Below, in pieces: positions 1 to 7,489 of a stretch of DNA of 8,226 bases. The number at the start of each line of letters is the position of its first letter. The stretch's first letter is position 1. This DNA comes from Verrucomicrobiota bacterium (GTDB taxonomy: Bacteria; Verrucomicrobiota; Kiritimatiellia; JAAZAB01). The notes beneath the pieces are model-generated. The model saw nothing but the letters and a program-made list of their open reading frames with translations. It did not search any database and was not told the DNA's origin. The stretch is taken from the NCBI GenBank assembly GCA_018896395.1, contig JAHIMN010000200.1:1-8226 (forward strand), in the 5' to 3' direction. Made by a program: the position numbers and the translations under genes.

Positions 1-881
1 CGCTCGGCGAAAAAGGGATGCAGGCGTTCGCGCAGATGGCGGCGCAGGGGATCGAACAGGACGCGCCCGCTCTGGGCCACGCCGCCGCCGACGATAATGA
101 CTTCCGGTTGGAGGAGATAGGTCACCGACGCGAATGTCGTGGCCAGGCAATCGGCCATGGCGTCGAAAATCTCGCGCGCCAGCGGATCACCGCGCCGGGC
201 GGCCAGGGCCATCGTTTTCGGTGTCAGGCGCTTCAGGTCGTTTTTTACCAGGTCGCGTAACAACGAGCGGCGCCCCGCACGCAGAGCACGCGTAGCAGCG
301 GCCACAATCCGCATGTTGCCCACATAGGTTTCCAGGCCGCCACGGCCTTCGGGGGTACGCCGGCCATGCCGGTTGATAGATATGTGGCCGATCTCGCCGG
401 CCATGGAATAGGCACCACGATATAGACGCCCGTCAATGACTACCGCACCCCCCACCCCCGTACCCAGGGTGGCAAACACAACCTGGGAAAAGCGGCGCCC
501 GGCGCCATAGGCGCATTCGCCGAGGGCAAAAGCATTGACATCATTGTCCACGAAAGCGCTCAGGCCGAACCGCTTCCGAAGCATTCCGGCCAGCGGCACG
601 CGCGTCCAGCCGGGCACGTTGGTCAGGTTGTAAATATAGCCGCGCTTGAAATCCACGAACCCCGGCACGCCCACGCCGATACCCACCGGGCGGCGGCGTC
701 CGACTCCAAACCGGCGCAGACACTGACCGACGAAATCCAGCCACGCAGAGCGGGCGCGAATGTCGGCGGTCGCCGCCTGGACCCGGTCAAGGATCGCGCC
801 GGTTTCGTCCACCAGCCCGGCCTTGACGGCCGTCCCGCCGAAGTCAATGCCGATGGCCATGCGTTGGTGATGGGGCTTCAT
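1..881 (-). CDS. ROK-family sugar kinase or regulator, 3' end outside the window
   Basis: This is an open frame of 293 codons from ATG 881 to the window edge with no stop. ROK proteins are ATP-dependent sugar kinases (glucokinase, N-acetylglucosamine or fructokinase types) or sugar-responsive repressors. Seen here: the phosphate-binding DFGGT motif at residues 13-17, followed by K20; the catalytic DNDVN at 112-116, with D114 the likely base; the glycine-rich LGTGVGG at 139-145; GEIGH at 162-166; and VGGGVA at 264-269. No N-terminal helix-turn-helix precedes DFGGT, so a kinase is more likely than a NagC/XylR-type repressor. The zinc-binding CxCGxxGCxE element that normally follows GEIGH is absent: residues 172-184 contain no cysteine, although E184 is kept. 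An alternative start at ATG 860 would give a product beginning directly before IGIDFGG. Neither start has a clear Shine-Dalgarno sequence. The substrate cannot be told from sequence. Confidence 0.9.
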   Translation of the reverse strand, partial: MKPHHQRMAIGIDFGGTAVKAGLVDETGAILDRVQAATADIRARSAWLDFVGQCLRRFGVGRRRPVGIGVGVPGFVDFKRGYIYNLTNVPGWTRVPLAGMLRKRFGLSAFVDNDVNAFALGECAYGAGRRFSQVVFATLGTGVGGAVVIDGRLYRGAYSMAGEIGHISINRHGRRTPEGRGGLETYVGNMRIVAAATRALRAGRRSLLRDLVKNDLKRLTPKTMALAARRGDPLAREIFDAMADCLATTFASVTYLLQPEVIIVGGGVAQSGRVLFDPLRRHLRERLHPFFAE

Positions 882-973
882 GCAATCCAAAGAATTAACG
901 CAAAAAAGAGCAAAGAAAGAATGACCGGACCACACTTTTTGAGCCAGGAAGAGAGTTAGTTTGAATCTGTTGT

Positions 974-986
974 TGATCATAGATCA
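974..986. repeat. Perfect 5-bp inverted repeat, 3-bp centre
   Basis: TGATC-ATA-GATCA is a perfect dyad in the divergent region between the ROK gene (start 881) and phoB (start 1108). It lies about 93 bp upstream of the ROK start and about 52 bp upstream of the -35 of the proposed phoB promoter, so it could be an operator for either gene. A 5-bp arm is short enough to arise by chance, and no known repressor site was recognised. Confidence 0.35.
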
Positions 987-1037
987 TGAGTCCGGGTTTG
1001 TCCATACCCCGATGAAGGGAACAACAAAATAAAGTAT

Positions 1038-1065
1038 TTAACTATTCCATTATGTCGGTTATGAT
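1038..1065 (+). promoter_or_regulatory. Candidate sigma70-type promoter of the phoB-phoR operon
   Basis: A -10 hexamer TATGAT at 1060-1065 (5 of 6 to consensus) lies 16 bp after a -35-like TTAACT at 1038-1043 (4 of 6). It sits in a locally AT-rich stretch just upstream of the response regulator. Initiation near 1072 would give a leader of roughly 36 nt, which includes the ribosome binding site. No clear 11-bp-period Pho box like the one at 7490-7529 was found here, so autoregulation by PhoB is not visible. Confidence 0.5.
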
Positions 1066-1096
1066 TTGCCCGTAAAAAGTCATGCTGTTGCGCGCC

Positions 1097-1100
1097 GGAG
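1097..1100 (+). promoter_or_regulatory. Ribosome binding site that decides the phoB start
   Basis: GGAG lies 7 nt before ATG 1108. It supports ATG 1108 over the in-frame TTG at 1066, which would add 14 residues, overlap the proposed -10 hexamer and have no Shine-Dalgarno sequence. The ATG start also gives the usual PhoB length. Confidence 0.75.
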
Positions 1101-1107
1101 ATATTTT

Positions 1108-1794
1108 ATGCCAAAGAAATCTATATTTGTCGTGGATGATGAGGAAGATATCCTCGAGCTTATCTGCCATCATTTAACGCGCGAAGGCTTTCAGGTAACG
1201 ACGGCCACCAACGGCGAAAACGCGGTCAAGGCTATCACCCAAAAACCGCCGGATTTGATACTCCTCGATCTGATGCTCCCGGGAATTGACGGGCTTGAAG
1301 TGTGCCGGATTCTAAAGAAGGAAAATAAAACAGCCGATATTCCCATTATCATGCTCACGGCCAAGGGCGCAGAAAGCGATATCATAACCGGTCTTGAACT
1401 CGGGGCCGATGATTACATCACCAAGCCGTTCAGCATGAAGGTGTTGATCGCGCGCATCCACGCCATATCGCGGCGCAAGAACAGACCGCCCATGGATAAA
1501 AACACCGTAATTCGCATTCATGATCTCATGATCAATCCAGGACGCCACGAAGTCTTAATCAAAGGCAAACCGGTCGAAATGACTTTCTCCGAACTCAGGA
1601 TTCTTCATTTGCTGGCCGGTCGGCCGGGATGGGTAATGACACGTGAGCAAATTGTTGACGCGGTGCGCGGCGAGGATTATGCCGTAACCGACCGCGCCGT
1701 TGACGTGCAAATCGTCGGAATCAGGAAAAAACTGGGCGCCCGGGCCGAATATATTGAGACCGTGCGGGGCGTAGGCTATCGTTTTAAGGAATAA
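1108..1794 (+). CDS. phoB: PhoB-like OmpR-family response regulator
   Basis: This 228-residue protein is a DNA-binding response regulator that probably activates phosphate-starvation genes once phosphorylated by the kinase encoded next to it. The receiver domain (about 3-120) has the acidic pair D10/D11, phospho-acceptor D54 in LLDLMLPG, switch residue T84 and the conserved K106 in TKPF. The C-terminal winged-helix domain (about 132-228) ends in the OmpR/PhoB hallmark TVRGVGYRF at 218-226. The length matches E. coli PhoB (229). In the recognition-helix region (about 194-209), the E. coli-type DNA-contact positions differ: I see Q201, V203 and G204, while R196 and R206 are kept. This may go with the altered half-site upstream of the porin gene at 7608. 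The frame ends 2 nt before phoR, so the two are co-transcribed. The assignment rests on the PhoR partner and the Pho-box-like repeats; another OmpR-family pair remains possible. Confidence 0.85.
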   Translation: MPKKSIFVVDDEEDILELICHHLTREGFQVTTATNGENAVKAITQKPPDLILLDLMLPGIDGLEVCRILKKENKTADIPIIMLTAKGAESDIITGLELGADDYITKPFSMKVLIARIHAISRRKNRPPMDKNTVIRIHDLMINPGRHEVLIKGKPVEMTFSELRILHLLAGRPGWVMTREQIVDAVRGEDYAVTDRAVDVQIVGIRKKLGARAEYIETVRGVGYRFKE

Positions 1795-1796
1795 GC

Positions 1797-3191
1797 ATGC
1801 GCCGTAAAAAAATCATGTGGCGGATTTACACCGCCTTCCTGGTGAGCGCCATGACAGCGTTTGCGGCGATGGCGTGGTATGCCACGCTGTCGCTTCGATG
1901 GTTTCATCAGGACCAGGTGGTCCCGCATATTGTCCTGGGCTGGCTGATCGTCGCCAGCCTCTTCGCCGTGGTCACGTGGCTCCTTTCGCGGCGGATCAGC
2001 CGTCCCCTGGAAGACATGCGCCGGGTGGCCGAGCGCATCGCGTGCGGCGACCTGGAAGCCCGGGTCGCGCGGCCCGACAGCGAGGAACTCGGCGACCTGG
2101 CCCGAACGCTCAACCAGATGGCGGCCCAGCTCGGCGAACGCTTGAGCACCATCACGCGTCAACGCAACGAGCAGGAAGCGGTGTTGGCGAGCATGGTGGA
2201 AGGTGTTTTGGCGGTGGACCGCGACGAACGCATCTTGCATCTCAATCATGCCGCCGCGCGTTTGCTCGATCTCGCGCCCGAACAGGCGCGCGGCCGCAGT
2301 ATCCAGGAAGCCGTGCGCAACCGGGACCTGCAGGCCTTTATCGACGCCACTCTCGCAGGAACGGGTCCGGCGGAAGGCGAAATCGTCATTTACGGCAACG
2401 AAGAGCGTTTCCTTCAACTGCATGGCACGGCCCTGACGGACATCGCGGGCTACAATATCGGCGCGTTGATTGTTTTGAACGATATCACGCGGTTGAAACG
2501 TTTGGAGACGGTCCGCCGCGACTTTGTCGCCAATGTATCGCATGAACTCAAGACGCCGATCACCGCCCTCAAGGGCTGTGTAGAAACCCTGTCGGATACC
2601 AGGCCGATGGATCCTGTTGAACACTCACGGTTTTTGGCCATGATGACCCGGCAGGTGGCCCGCATGGAAGCACTGGTGGAAGACCTGCTGAGCCTGTCCC
2701 GGATCGAGTTTGACGCCGAGCACAAATGCGTCGCCCTCGATCCGGGCGCGATCGGTGACGTCCTGCAACGGGTGGCGCATGCTTACGCGACAGCGGCGGC
2801 AGCCAAGTCAATCAGTCTGGCCGTGGAATGTCCCACGGAGGTGACGGCCCCCATTAACGCCGCCCTGCTGGAGCAAGCCGTGGGCAACCTGCTCGACAAC
2901 GCGATCAAATTCAGCGCGAATGGAACACAGATCCTGGTTAGCGGCCGCTTGACCGGCAACGACGTGGAAATCCAAGTGACCGACCAGGGACCCGGAATTG
3001 AGAAGAAACATCTTTCCCGTCTCTTCGAGCGGTTTTATCGCGTGGATCAGGCCCGCAGCCGGGCGCTGGGCGGCACCGGGCTGGGCCTGGCCATTGTAAA
3101 ACATATCGCGCTGGCGCATCGCGGCACGGTGACTGTCGCCAGCGAGCCCGGGCAGGGCAGCACCTTCACGATCCGCATTCCGCGTTCATAG
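1797..3191 (+). CDS. phoR: PhoR-like membrane sensor histidine kinase
   Basis: This 464-residue inner-membrane kinase is the likely partner of the PhoB protein encoded just upstream. Order of parts: transmembrane helix 1 (about 9-33); a loop of only about 10 residues; transmembrane helix 2 (about 44-64); HAMP (about 62-112); PAS (about 124-232); HisKA with phospho-acceptor H249 in the VSHELKTP box; then the HATPase domain. The ATPase has its N box around N364/N368, G1 DQGPG at 396-400, an F box LFERFYR at 409-415, and G2 GGTGLGLAI at 425-433. With almost no periplasmic sensing domain it probably reads an internal or membrane signal. This fits known PhoR proteins, which sense through PstSCAB and PhoU; neither is in this window. 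The start is supported by AAGGA at 1786-1790 inside the end of phoB, 6 nt before ATG. The stop is 16 nt from the stop of the convergent gene, with no convincing hairpin terminator between them. Confidence 0.88.
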   Translation: MRRKKIMWRIYTAFLVSAMTAFAAMAWYATLSLRWFHQDQVVPHIVLGWLIVASLFAVVTWLLSRRISRPLEDMRRVAERIACGDLEARVARPDSEELGDLARTLNQMAAQLGERLSTITRQRNEQEAVLASMVEGVLAVDRDERILHLNHAAARLLDLAPEQARGRSIQEAVRNRDLQAFIDATLAGTGPAEGEIVIYGNEERFLQLHGTALTDIAGYNIGALIVLNDITRLKRLETVRRDFVANVSHELKTPITALKGCVETLSDTRPMDPVEHSRFLAMMTRQVARMEALVEDLLSLSRIEFDAEHKCVALDPGAIGDVLQRVAHAYATAAAAKSISLAVECPTEVTAPINAALLEQAVGNLLDNAIKFSANGTQILVSGRLTGNDVEIQVTDQGPGIEKKHLSRLFERFYRVDQARSRALGGTGLGLAIVKHIALAHRGTVTVASEPGQGSTFTIRIPRS

Positions 3192-3207
3192 GCCACGGCA
3201 TATTTCT

Positions 3208-4041
3208 TCACAGCAGTGTCGCCTGTCGCATTCGCGGTTTTCGGTCTAGGGGGACTTCCTGCACGACCAGCGTTTCGGGCATCTTGGAAGAAAAGGGCGG
3301 TGTAGCATCCGTCGTTGCGCCAAGTGACTCGAGGTATTTGCCGACGGTCTTCCGGGTATACGAGGGAATCCCAAGCGCGAACAGGTCCTTGTTTACGTCG
3401 GCGGCTTTATCGTCGGAATACTGGCAGGTAAAAATTGGGACGCCATCCAGAAGAACCTGTTTGACGGTGGTCAGTGTCTTATTGCCTTGTTCGGCAAATG
3501 GCACAAGAACCACATCCGCCAGCGTGCAGGCGACGCGATTGCGGAACATGATATTCTGCCTCAGGAAGCGTTTCTGTTGCGGCTCGGTAATGGAAAGCCA
3601 CAACAACTCCTCCTCGCGCGCACGGCGGTAGAACTCTTCCTTTTGGGGAAAACCTGTAAAGGGTCCCTCGTAACCGAAGCGGTCGCCCAAGAAGTTGTCC
3701 CAATCCTCGCGCGCCAAGCCGCGCGCCGTGAAAATCGTCAACGAGCGTCTGCGCTCCGGGTCGGTCGGCGTGTCCAACGCCAGGCGAAAGATTTCCGTTT
3801 CCATGACGGCATGCCAGGGGCCGATGTAGTTGATGGCATACTCGCGGATTTTGAAGAGCATGTCGTTGGTGGCCAGCATCGCCTTTCCAGAGAGCACATC
3901 GGCGCAGATCACCGCCATACTGAACCGGTTGAGCAGCTTCAGCGGGCCGTGGAAATACAAGGTCGGCGCCTCGTCTTTAAGGCGCTCGCGCAGTTTGCCC
4001 GGATAGCGCGGATCCTGCGTGGTTAGCGTTTCATATTCCAT
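3208..4041 (-). CDS. Divergent DprA/SMF-like (SLOG superfamily) protein in an operon with a nuclease-methyltransferase
   Basis: This 277-residue protein resembles the Rossmann core of DprA, the ssDNA-binding RecA loader, and more broadly the SLOG superfamily, some members of which bind nucleotide-derived ligands. Seen: a DprA-like lead-in with DPRYPGKLRERL at 10-21 and LYFHG at 28-32, then a first strand SMAVICA at 41-47. The best match is MFRNRVACTLADVVLVPFA at 165-183, which parallels the RNRIIAGLSDAVLVVEA segment of DprA. A helix and strand (about 189-206) and the GIPSYT turn follow. The DprA GSR motif after strand one is replaced by CADVLSG, and no GlyGly-x-Ala-x-Gly-Ile-Asp motif is visible. 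There is no N-terminal SAM-like domain and no C-terminal winged helix; residues 241-277 are a probably disordered tail. The gene overlaps the preceding methyltransferase by 19 nt, so the two are likely translationally coupled. A role in natural transformation is unlikely. The function is unknown; DNA-end or nucleotide sensing for the restriction partner is an inference. Confidence 0.75.
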   Translation of the reverse strand: MEYETLTTQDPRYPGKLRERLKDEAPTLYFHGPLKLLNRFSMAVICADVLSGKAMLATNDMLFKIREYAINYIGPWHAVMETEIFRLALDTPTDPERRRSLTIFTARGLAREDWDNFLGDRFGYEGPFTGFPQKEEFYRRAREEELLWLSITEPQQKRFLRQNIMFRNRVACTLADVVLVPFAEQGNKTLTTVKQVLLDGVPIFTCQYSDDKAADVNKDLFALGIPSYTRKTVGKYLESLGATTDATPPFSSKMPETLVVQEVPLDRKPRMRQATLL

Positions 4042-7000
4042 AATTCCTCCACGGCATCGTTAATCTGCGCTTCAATGTCGGCGATTTCACGACCGCAGTC
4101 AACCGTTTTGTGGGCCTCGCTGGAAAGTTGCGCCAGCCGCCGGTGCGTGCGTTTGTGTTCGTCAAATGGCGGAATGGCCAGGTCCTTGACCACCGACGGC
4201 GCGCCGAAACCACGTCCGCCGGAGGAGAAGCTGCGGATGAAATTGTCCACGGTCTTGGAGTTTAGAATCGCGCAGAGATAATGCGCCTCGTCGGAACTCT
4301 TCGCCGTGAACAGCGACGTGGTGTCCGTGGCGACCACCGTCTTGCTGCCGAACGGCGTCTTCCACGACGTCAGCACCGTTGCCGCCATGCGGTTGGTCAT
4401 GCGCTTCCAGACCACGCGATAACGCGCGAAGGTATAGCTACCAATGCCGAACATGGCATAAAATTCTGTCTTTTCAGCAAATTGCCTGACGATGTTCGAG
4501 CCGCGTGACTTCAAGATTTTCTCGAACTGCTTGAGGTAGCCGAGTGTGAGCGGTACGTGGTCGAGCATCCACTCTTCAGGATACGGCGCGCGCTTTGCCG
4601 GGTCCTGCGAGACCAAGACGTAGAAAGGCTGCTTGACGCCGAAGCGGACGATGTCGCCGCCGCTGACGGCGGGGAACACCAGGTCCGGCTCGATAGAGCA
4701 GGAGGTTTTTTTAATGACTCGCTTGCCGCGGTCGTGCTGGTTCTCGACGACAAGTTGGCCGTCCGGCCGCACCTCTTTGAGGTTGAGCCAGAACACGCCA
4801 TAGGGTTCGACGCGCGCGCCGAGGCGAGCAATGTAGGGATTTTTGCCTTTCAGTTTCGCGCTGAGTTCCAGGTCGGCGCACTTGGCGGTCTGCCAGGAGG
4901 AAACCGGGCGCTTCAAGTCCACCGGAATGGCCTGTAACTTGGCGCGCACGGTTTTCGCCAGCACTTCTTCCAGCGGCCATTCGGGTTGAATCTTGCCGAT
5001 GCCGGGCTTGCGTCGCCATTCGACGACATCCACGGGATAGCACGTGGCCGCACCTTTCTTGAGCGTGAAGATCGCGGTCTTGTTCGCCGCACCCTGGAAA
5101 GGCTGGAGTTGGACCATATCCTCCATGTGGAGGACCTTCAGATCCGGCCCTTTTTCTCCCAGGCGGAAACGCCTGAAACCTTCGCCCGCACCCTTGGACT
5201 TGAAGACCTCCTGTGTAATTACAAATCCCAGCACGCCGCCATCCTTCAGGTAACGGTCGGCGCAGGCGTAGGTGAAAAGCATGGAGAAGTCCTTTTCGCC
5301 GGCGCCGAGGCGCGTCTCGTGACCCTTGAGCGAGAAGAGACCGTAGTTGTGCCAGAGCTTGAGCGTCAGTCGGCGGTACTCGTCCGCGAGATAGCCCCAG
5401 CGAATCCACGGCGGATTTCCGACGACATAATCGAATTGGCCGACATATACCGGCGCGAAAGCGTTCTTGATGTAGTGCGCCCAGATGCCGTCGCGATGTT
5501 CGTCGTCCAGTTTCTTGATCTTGGCGTAGATGACCACCAGCCGGTCCGCTTCGGGCGGCGGCAACGGCAGTTTGCCAGCCAGCAGGCGCTGAAATTGTCC
5601 AGCGTCCATCTTTCCGCGCAAGCCGACCATGACCAGGCTGGTGAATTGGTCAATGCGATCCTTGTTCTTCATGGAAAGCGGAAAGACGTAATCGTGTTCA
5701 TGCGTGCGGAAGATGACGGTGTCGGAATTGAACAACTCGGCTTGGCGATGATCGTCATCCGGTTCGCGGTCGGGCGGCAGGACGGAGTCACAGAGATAAA
5801 CCGGGATCGAAATTGGGCGAACGTAGGGCAAAAAGCGCGCGAACGCGATGAGGTAGTTGGTGCGCGCCGCGAGCACGGCCAGCGGATTCAGGTCGAAGCC
5901 CATGACGCCATCGAGAATGGCGCGACCCACTTCCGCGATATGGACCTTGTCCTGCTTCTCGGCGTGATGCGCGGCGCGATGGATGGCCTGGACGAGAAAC
6001 GTGCCGGACCCGCAGGCGGGGTCGAGGAAGCGCACGCCCGGCGCGCCGTCGTAGCCGGTCTTGTCCACCAGATAACCGGCCAGCCAGTCCGGCGTATAGT
6101 ATTCACCCAAGCCGTGCCGCAGCATCTTGGGCACGAGCAATTCGTAAAGCTTCTGGAGCAAGTCGCGCGTCCAGTCCGGCTCCAGCACCGGCGTCGCAGG
6201 TTCGAAATCCGCCAAGCCGCGAATCACCCCGCGCATGGCCTCGGCGAGTTTGCCGCTCCAGGCGTCCAGATACCAGGAGAAGAAATCCGCTTCGAGGAAG
6301 TTGGAAATGCCGCGATCGCGAAAGCCGCTGCCGCTTTCCAGTTCGGATAGTTTTTCTTTGACGCCGTTATCGTCCAGCGCGGCCAGCCCGCCGACGAAGG
6401 ACGTCACCTGCGCGTCGCGCTGGAGCGCCAGCAACTCGATGGCGATTAGTTTCATCAGCAAGGCGTAGAACGTGTGAATGGCGAATAGCAGCGTCTTCAG
6501 CCGGATGCCGGTGGGCAGGTTATACAACTTGGCCGTTTCTTCCGCAGCTTTCTCGGCTTTGTCCAATTTCTCGCCGTACACGACGCCGAACAACCGATCC
6601 CATTCCTCGTAGAAAGTGGCGACGCGCGGGAACTGACTGCGGCGCTGGCCGCGCATGGCGGTGGTGTAGAGTTCGGATACCAGCAGCCGCGCGACGGGGT
6701 GCTCGGGACCGAATACCGTCGCCAAATCTCCGGCGGTGAGCGGACGGCGCGCCGCGGAACGCACATAAATCAGCAAGCTGTTCAAACTGCTGGCTGTGAG
6801 AGTAAACGGGCCTTGAAACTGGAACCCGCGTTGTGGCTTCACTTCCGGGAAAAGATCGCCCTGCGCCGGTTCAACAGGCACCGGCAGGGAAAGAATGCGC
6901 GCGGTTTTGCTGTAACGGACGAAAAGAATGTGGCGATCGTCCAAGGCGACGCCCACGGCCTTTTCGAGGAAGTCTTCCGCCTGAGCGCCATGCCGGTGCG

Positions 7001-7310
7001 CTTCCTCATCCAGATAGGTCTTCAGTTGCTCCTTGGCGCTGCGCACAGTGGCAGGCGTCGCCAATTTGCCGGGGCCCTTATATTCAATCACAACATAGCC
7101 ATAAACGGCGTCCATGCGTTTGGCCGTCAGCGCAGTGGCCTTTTCGTACGCCACAATATTGACATCCACGCCGATGTTCTGAAAGGCCCGTCGCAACAGC
7201 GGCTCCACCCGCATTTTGAGGTCTTCCTCGGTATGGGCTGTGCGCGCTTGGTCGAGGATATCCCGCGCCAGTTTTACCGAATCAATCTGCCAGTACTGTT
7301 TTTCCGGCAT
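4023..7310 (-). CDS. Type IIG-like fused PD-(D/E)XK nuclease and N6-adenine DNA methyltransferase
   Basis: This 1095-residue protein appears to be a single-chain restriction-modification enzyme. The N-terminal part (about 25-140) has a PD-(D/E)XK nuclease pattern: D67, then E76-Y-K78 eight residues on, and a QxxxY motif with Q95 and Y99 as in HsdR-type nucleases. A long helical linker (about 190-400) follows. The methyltransferase has EYYTP at 403-407, the SAM-binding motif I DPACGSGTF at 430-438, GFDLNPLAV at 471-479 and the catalytic NPPW at 632-635. The order, SAM motif before NPPW, is that of gamma-class N6-adenine enzymes. About 150 residues separate GFDLNP from NPPW, suggesting an insertion around 510-620. 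The C-terminal third (about 770-1095) is a probable target recognition region with a TaqI-specificity-like segment near 1014-1050. GAGAGG lies 7 nt before ATG 7310. Family: Eco57I-like, COG1002 style. The recognition site is unknown. It could be a methyltransferase of a larger defence system such as BREX PglX, but no other BREX gene is present here. Confidence 0.85.
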   Translation of the reverse strand: MPEKQYWQIDSVKLARDILDQARTAHTEEDLKMRVEPLLRRAFQNIGVDVNIVAYEKATALTAKRMDAVYGYVVIEYKGPGKLATPATVRSAKEQLKTYLDEEAHRHGAQAEDFLEKAVGVALDDRHILFVRYSKTARILSLPVPVEPAQGDLFPEVKPQRGFQFQGPFTLTASSLNSLLIYVRSAARRPLTAGDLATVFGPEHPVARLLVSELYTTAMRGQRRSQFPRVATFYEEWDRLFGVVYGEKLDKAEKAAEETAKLYNLPTGIRLKTLLFAIHTFYALLMKLIAIELLALQRDAQVTSFVGGLAALDDNGVKEKLSELESGSGFRDRGISNFLEADFFSWYLDAWSGKLAEAMRGVIRGLADFEPATPVLEPDWTRDLLQKLYELLVPKMLRHGLGEYYTPDWLAGYLVDKTGYDGAPGVRFLDPACGSGTFLVQAIHRAAHHAEKQDKVHIAEVGRAILDGVMGFDLNPLAVLAARTNYLIAFARFLPYVRPISIPVYLCDSVLPPDREPDDDHRQAELFNSDTVIFRTHEHDYVFPLSMKNKDRIDQFTSLVMVGLRGKMDAGQFQRLLAGKLPLPPPEADRLVVIYAKIKKLDDEHRDGIWAHYIKNAFAPVYVGQFDYVVGNPPWIRWGYLADEYRRLTLKLWHNYGLFSLKGHETRLGAGEKDFSMLFTYACADRYLKDGGVLGFVITQEVFKSKGAGEGFRRFRLGEKGPDLKVLHMEDMVQLQPFQGAANKTAIFTLKKGAATCYPVDVVEWRRKPGIGKIQPEWPLEEVLAKTVRAKLQAIPVDLKRPVSSWQTAKCADLELSAKLKGKNPYIARLGARVEPYGVFWLNLKEVRPDGQLVVENQHDRGKRVIKKTSCSIEPDLVFPAVSGGDIVRFGVKQPFYVLVSQDPAKRAPYPEEWMLDHVPLTLGYLKQFEKILKSRGSNIVRQFAEKTEFYAMFGIGSYTFARYRVVWKRMTNRMAATVLTSWKTPFGSKTVVATDTTSLFTAKSSDEAHYLCAILNSKTVDNFIRSFSSGGRGFGAPSVVKDLAIPPFDEHKRTHRRLAQLSSEAHKTVDCGREIADIEAQINDAVEELWNMKR
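4046..4050 (-). promoter_or_regulatory. Ribosome binding site of the DprA/SLOG-like gene, inside the methyltransferase gene
   Basis: A strong GGAGG on the minus strand lies 4 nt before ATG 4041 and within the last codons of the upstream methyltransferase gene. It fixes the start that overlaps the methyltransferase stop (4025-4023) by 19 nt, and argues for coupled expression of the pair. Confidence 0.7.
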
Positions 7311-7400
7311 TAATCATCCTCTCGGATTTTACGACACACAAAGGCGCCACGAACAGCGCGCTTACCACGCACTGCCCCTTTCATCTTGCGCGTTCAAAAC

Positions 7401-7431
7401 AATATAGAATGTATCAGTCTGTGCCCGGCAA
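7401..7431 (-). promoter_or_regulatory. Weak candidate promoter of the nuclease-methyltransferase operon
   Basis: On the minus strand, TATATT (7406-7401) could be a -10 and TTGCCG (7431-7426) a -35. The spacing is 19 bp, wider than optimal. It lies about 91 bp upstream of the methyltransferase ATG. No better pair was seen between 7311 and 7490, so this is only a suggestion. Confidence 0.25.
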
Positions 7432-7489
7432 GGCCAGTTGAAAAAGGAATGTGGAAACATCGGATTGGCCCCGCAGTCAGTCTCCGCTT

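Noticed and set aside
1776..2624. 282-residue minus-strand open frame opposite phoR
   Set aside because: The opposite strand encodes an unambiguous histidine kinase. The antisense product has no motif and runs into phoB without a sensible start context.
3186..3215. Bidirectional terminator between phoR and the convergent gene
   Set aside because: The gap is only 16 nt, and I found no stable GC-rich hairpin with a T-tract on either strand.
3487..4026. 179-residue plus-strand open frame opposite the DprA/SLOG-like gene
   Set aside because: It is a shadow of the minus-strand gene, which has a strong ribosome binding site, operon overlap and family resemblance.
3208..4041. Assignment as a true competence dprA gene
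   Set aside because: The GSR motif and the accessory domains are missing, and the gene is embedded in a restriction operon.
4986..6350. 454-residue plus-strand open frame opposite the methyltransferase gene
   Set aside because: It is fully antisense to a gene with clear nuclease and methyltransferase motifs. It has no recognisable motif, and open antisense frames are common in GC-rich genes.
4023..7310. Assignment as BREX PglX or a DISARM methyltransferase
   Set aside because: No other BREX or DISARM gene is present: the neighbours are phoR and a porin. The N-terminal nuclease motifs fit a type IIG-like enzyme better.
6699..7313. 204-residue plus-strand open frame opposite the nuclease domain
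   Set aside because: It is antisense to the PD-(D/E)XK region, and its product has no recognisable features.
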